The position numbers were made by a program, and so were the translations under genes. From Christensenella sp964438705 (GTDB lineage Bacteria; Bacillota; Clostridia; Christensenellales; Christensenellaceae): a DNA stretch of 64,000 nt. The stretch covers positions 170,067-234,066 of the forward strand of contig CAYTKQ010000001.1 in NCBI GenBank assembly GCA_964438705.1. The letters are read 5' to 3'. Below the pieces are notes generated by a model. It saw nothing but the letters and a program-made list of their open reading frames with translations, had not been told where the DNA came from and searched no databases. Below, one piece after another: positions 63,950 through 64,000 of this stretch. The stretch's first letter is position 1, and every line of letters begins with the position of its first letter.

Positions 63950-64000
63950 CGGGGTGTAGCGCAGTTTGGTAGCGCACGTGCTTTGGGAGCATGGGGCCGG
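63950..64000 (+). tRNA. tRNA-Pro (anticodon UGG), cut by the window end
   Basis: The first 51 nt of a proline tRNA: acceptor arm CGGGGTG, D-arm AGCGCAGTTTGGTAGCGCA, then anticodon stem CGTGC/GCATG with loop TTTGGGA, whose middle TGG reads Pro codons. CGGGG at the 5' end is typical for tRNA-Pro. The variable loop begins GGGG; the T-arm and 3' acceptor strand lie beyond the window. Confidence 0.93.

Overview
The window is a dense, almost entirely forward-strand stretch of a bacterial chromosome, about 64 kb, with G+C content near one half by eye. The gene set (PolC-type DNA polymerase III, HemZ, Asp23-AmaP, YlxM-Ffh, RbgA, RNase J, KhpA, a T-box leader, an IspH-S1 fusion) and the gene order point to a Bacillota (Firmicutes) of class Clostridia. 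The G+C level and the lack of sporulation genes at two of their usual positions would fit a non-sporulating lineage such as the Christensenellales; that last step is inference. Only one gene, a FUSC-family membrane protein, lies on the reverse strand.

Layout: 1-8741 envelope lipid and isoprenoid genes running into replication (uppS-cdsA-dxr-rseP-ispG-polC). 8742-11161 secD-secF with its own promoter and a structured leader. 11174-18427 recJ-apt-relA-dtd-MBL-hemZ. 18441-22929 T-box-controlled hisS-aspS, then tcdA and an rseC-like gene. 22935-28051 smc-ftsY-MBL. 28063-31971 signal-recognition and ribosome-maturation genes (ylxM-ffh-rpsP-khpA-rimM-trmD-rplS). 31993-33829 rbgA-rnhB-yraN. 33854-39125 an accessory segment: a 1082-residue double glycosyltransferase and the reverse-strand FUSC gene. 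39285-47402 yifB-dprA-topA-trmFO-hslV-hslU. 47473-53952 rnj-ylbF-mltG-U32-endonuclease IV-like-pepP. 53971-63782 efp, asp23-amaP-DUF2273-nusB, a TsaD-like paralogue, folD-xseA-xseB-ispA-cmk-plsC and ispH-rpsA. The window closes inside a tRNA-Pro gene.

How it works together: five isoprenoid enzymes (Dxr, IspG, IspH, IspA, UppS) supply undecaprenyl phosphate for the wall and for lipid-linked sugars. CdsA and PlsC build phospholipids. FtsY, Ffh and SecDF form the protein-export route. RimM, TrmD, RbgA, S16, L19, KhpA, NusB, EF-P and S1 serve ribosome assembly and translation. The secDF and ylxM-ffh units each start at a strong promoter followed at once by a terminator-like hairpin.

No wholly new system stands out. 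The observations most worth checking are an internal promoter and start site inside the ispH-rpsA fusion, a possible 15-codon leader peptide ahead of secDF, overlapping Asn/His specifier codons in the hisS-aspS T-box, a sigma-B-like promoter ahead of asp23, paired dyads and a leaderless promoter at the FUSC gene, the double GT-C protein, and the TsaD paralogue.
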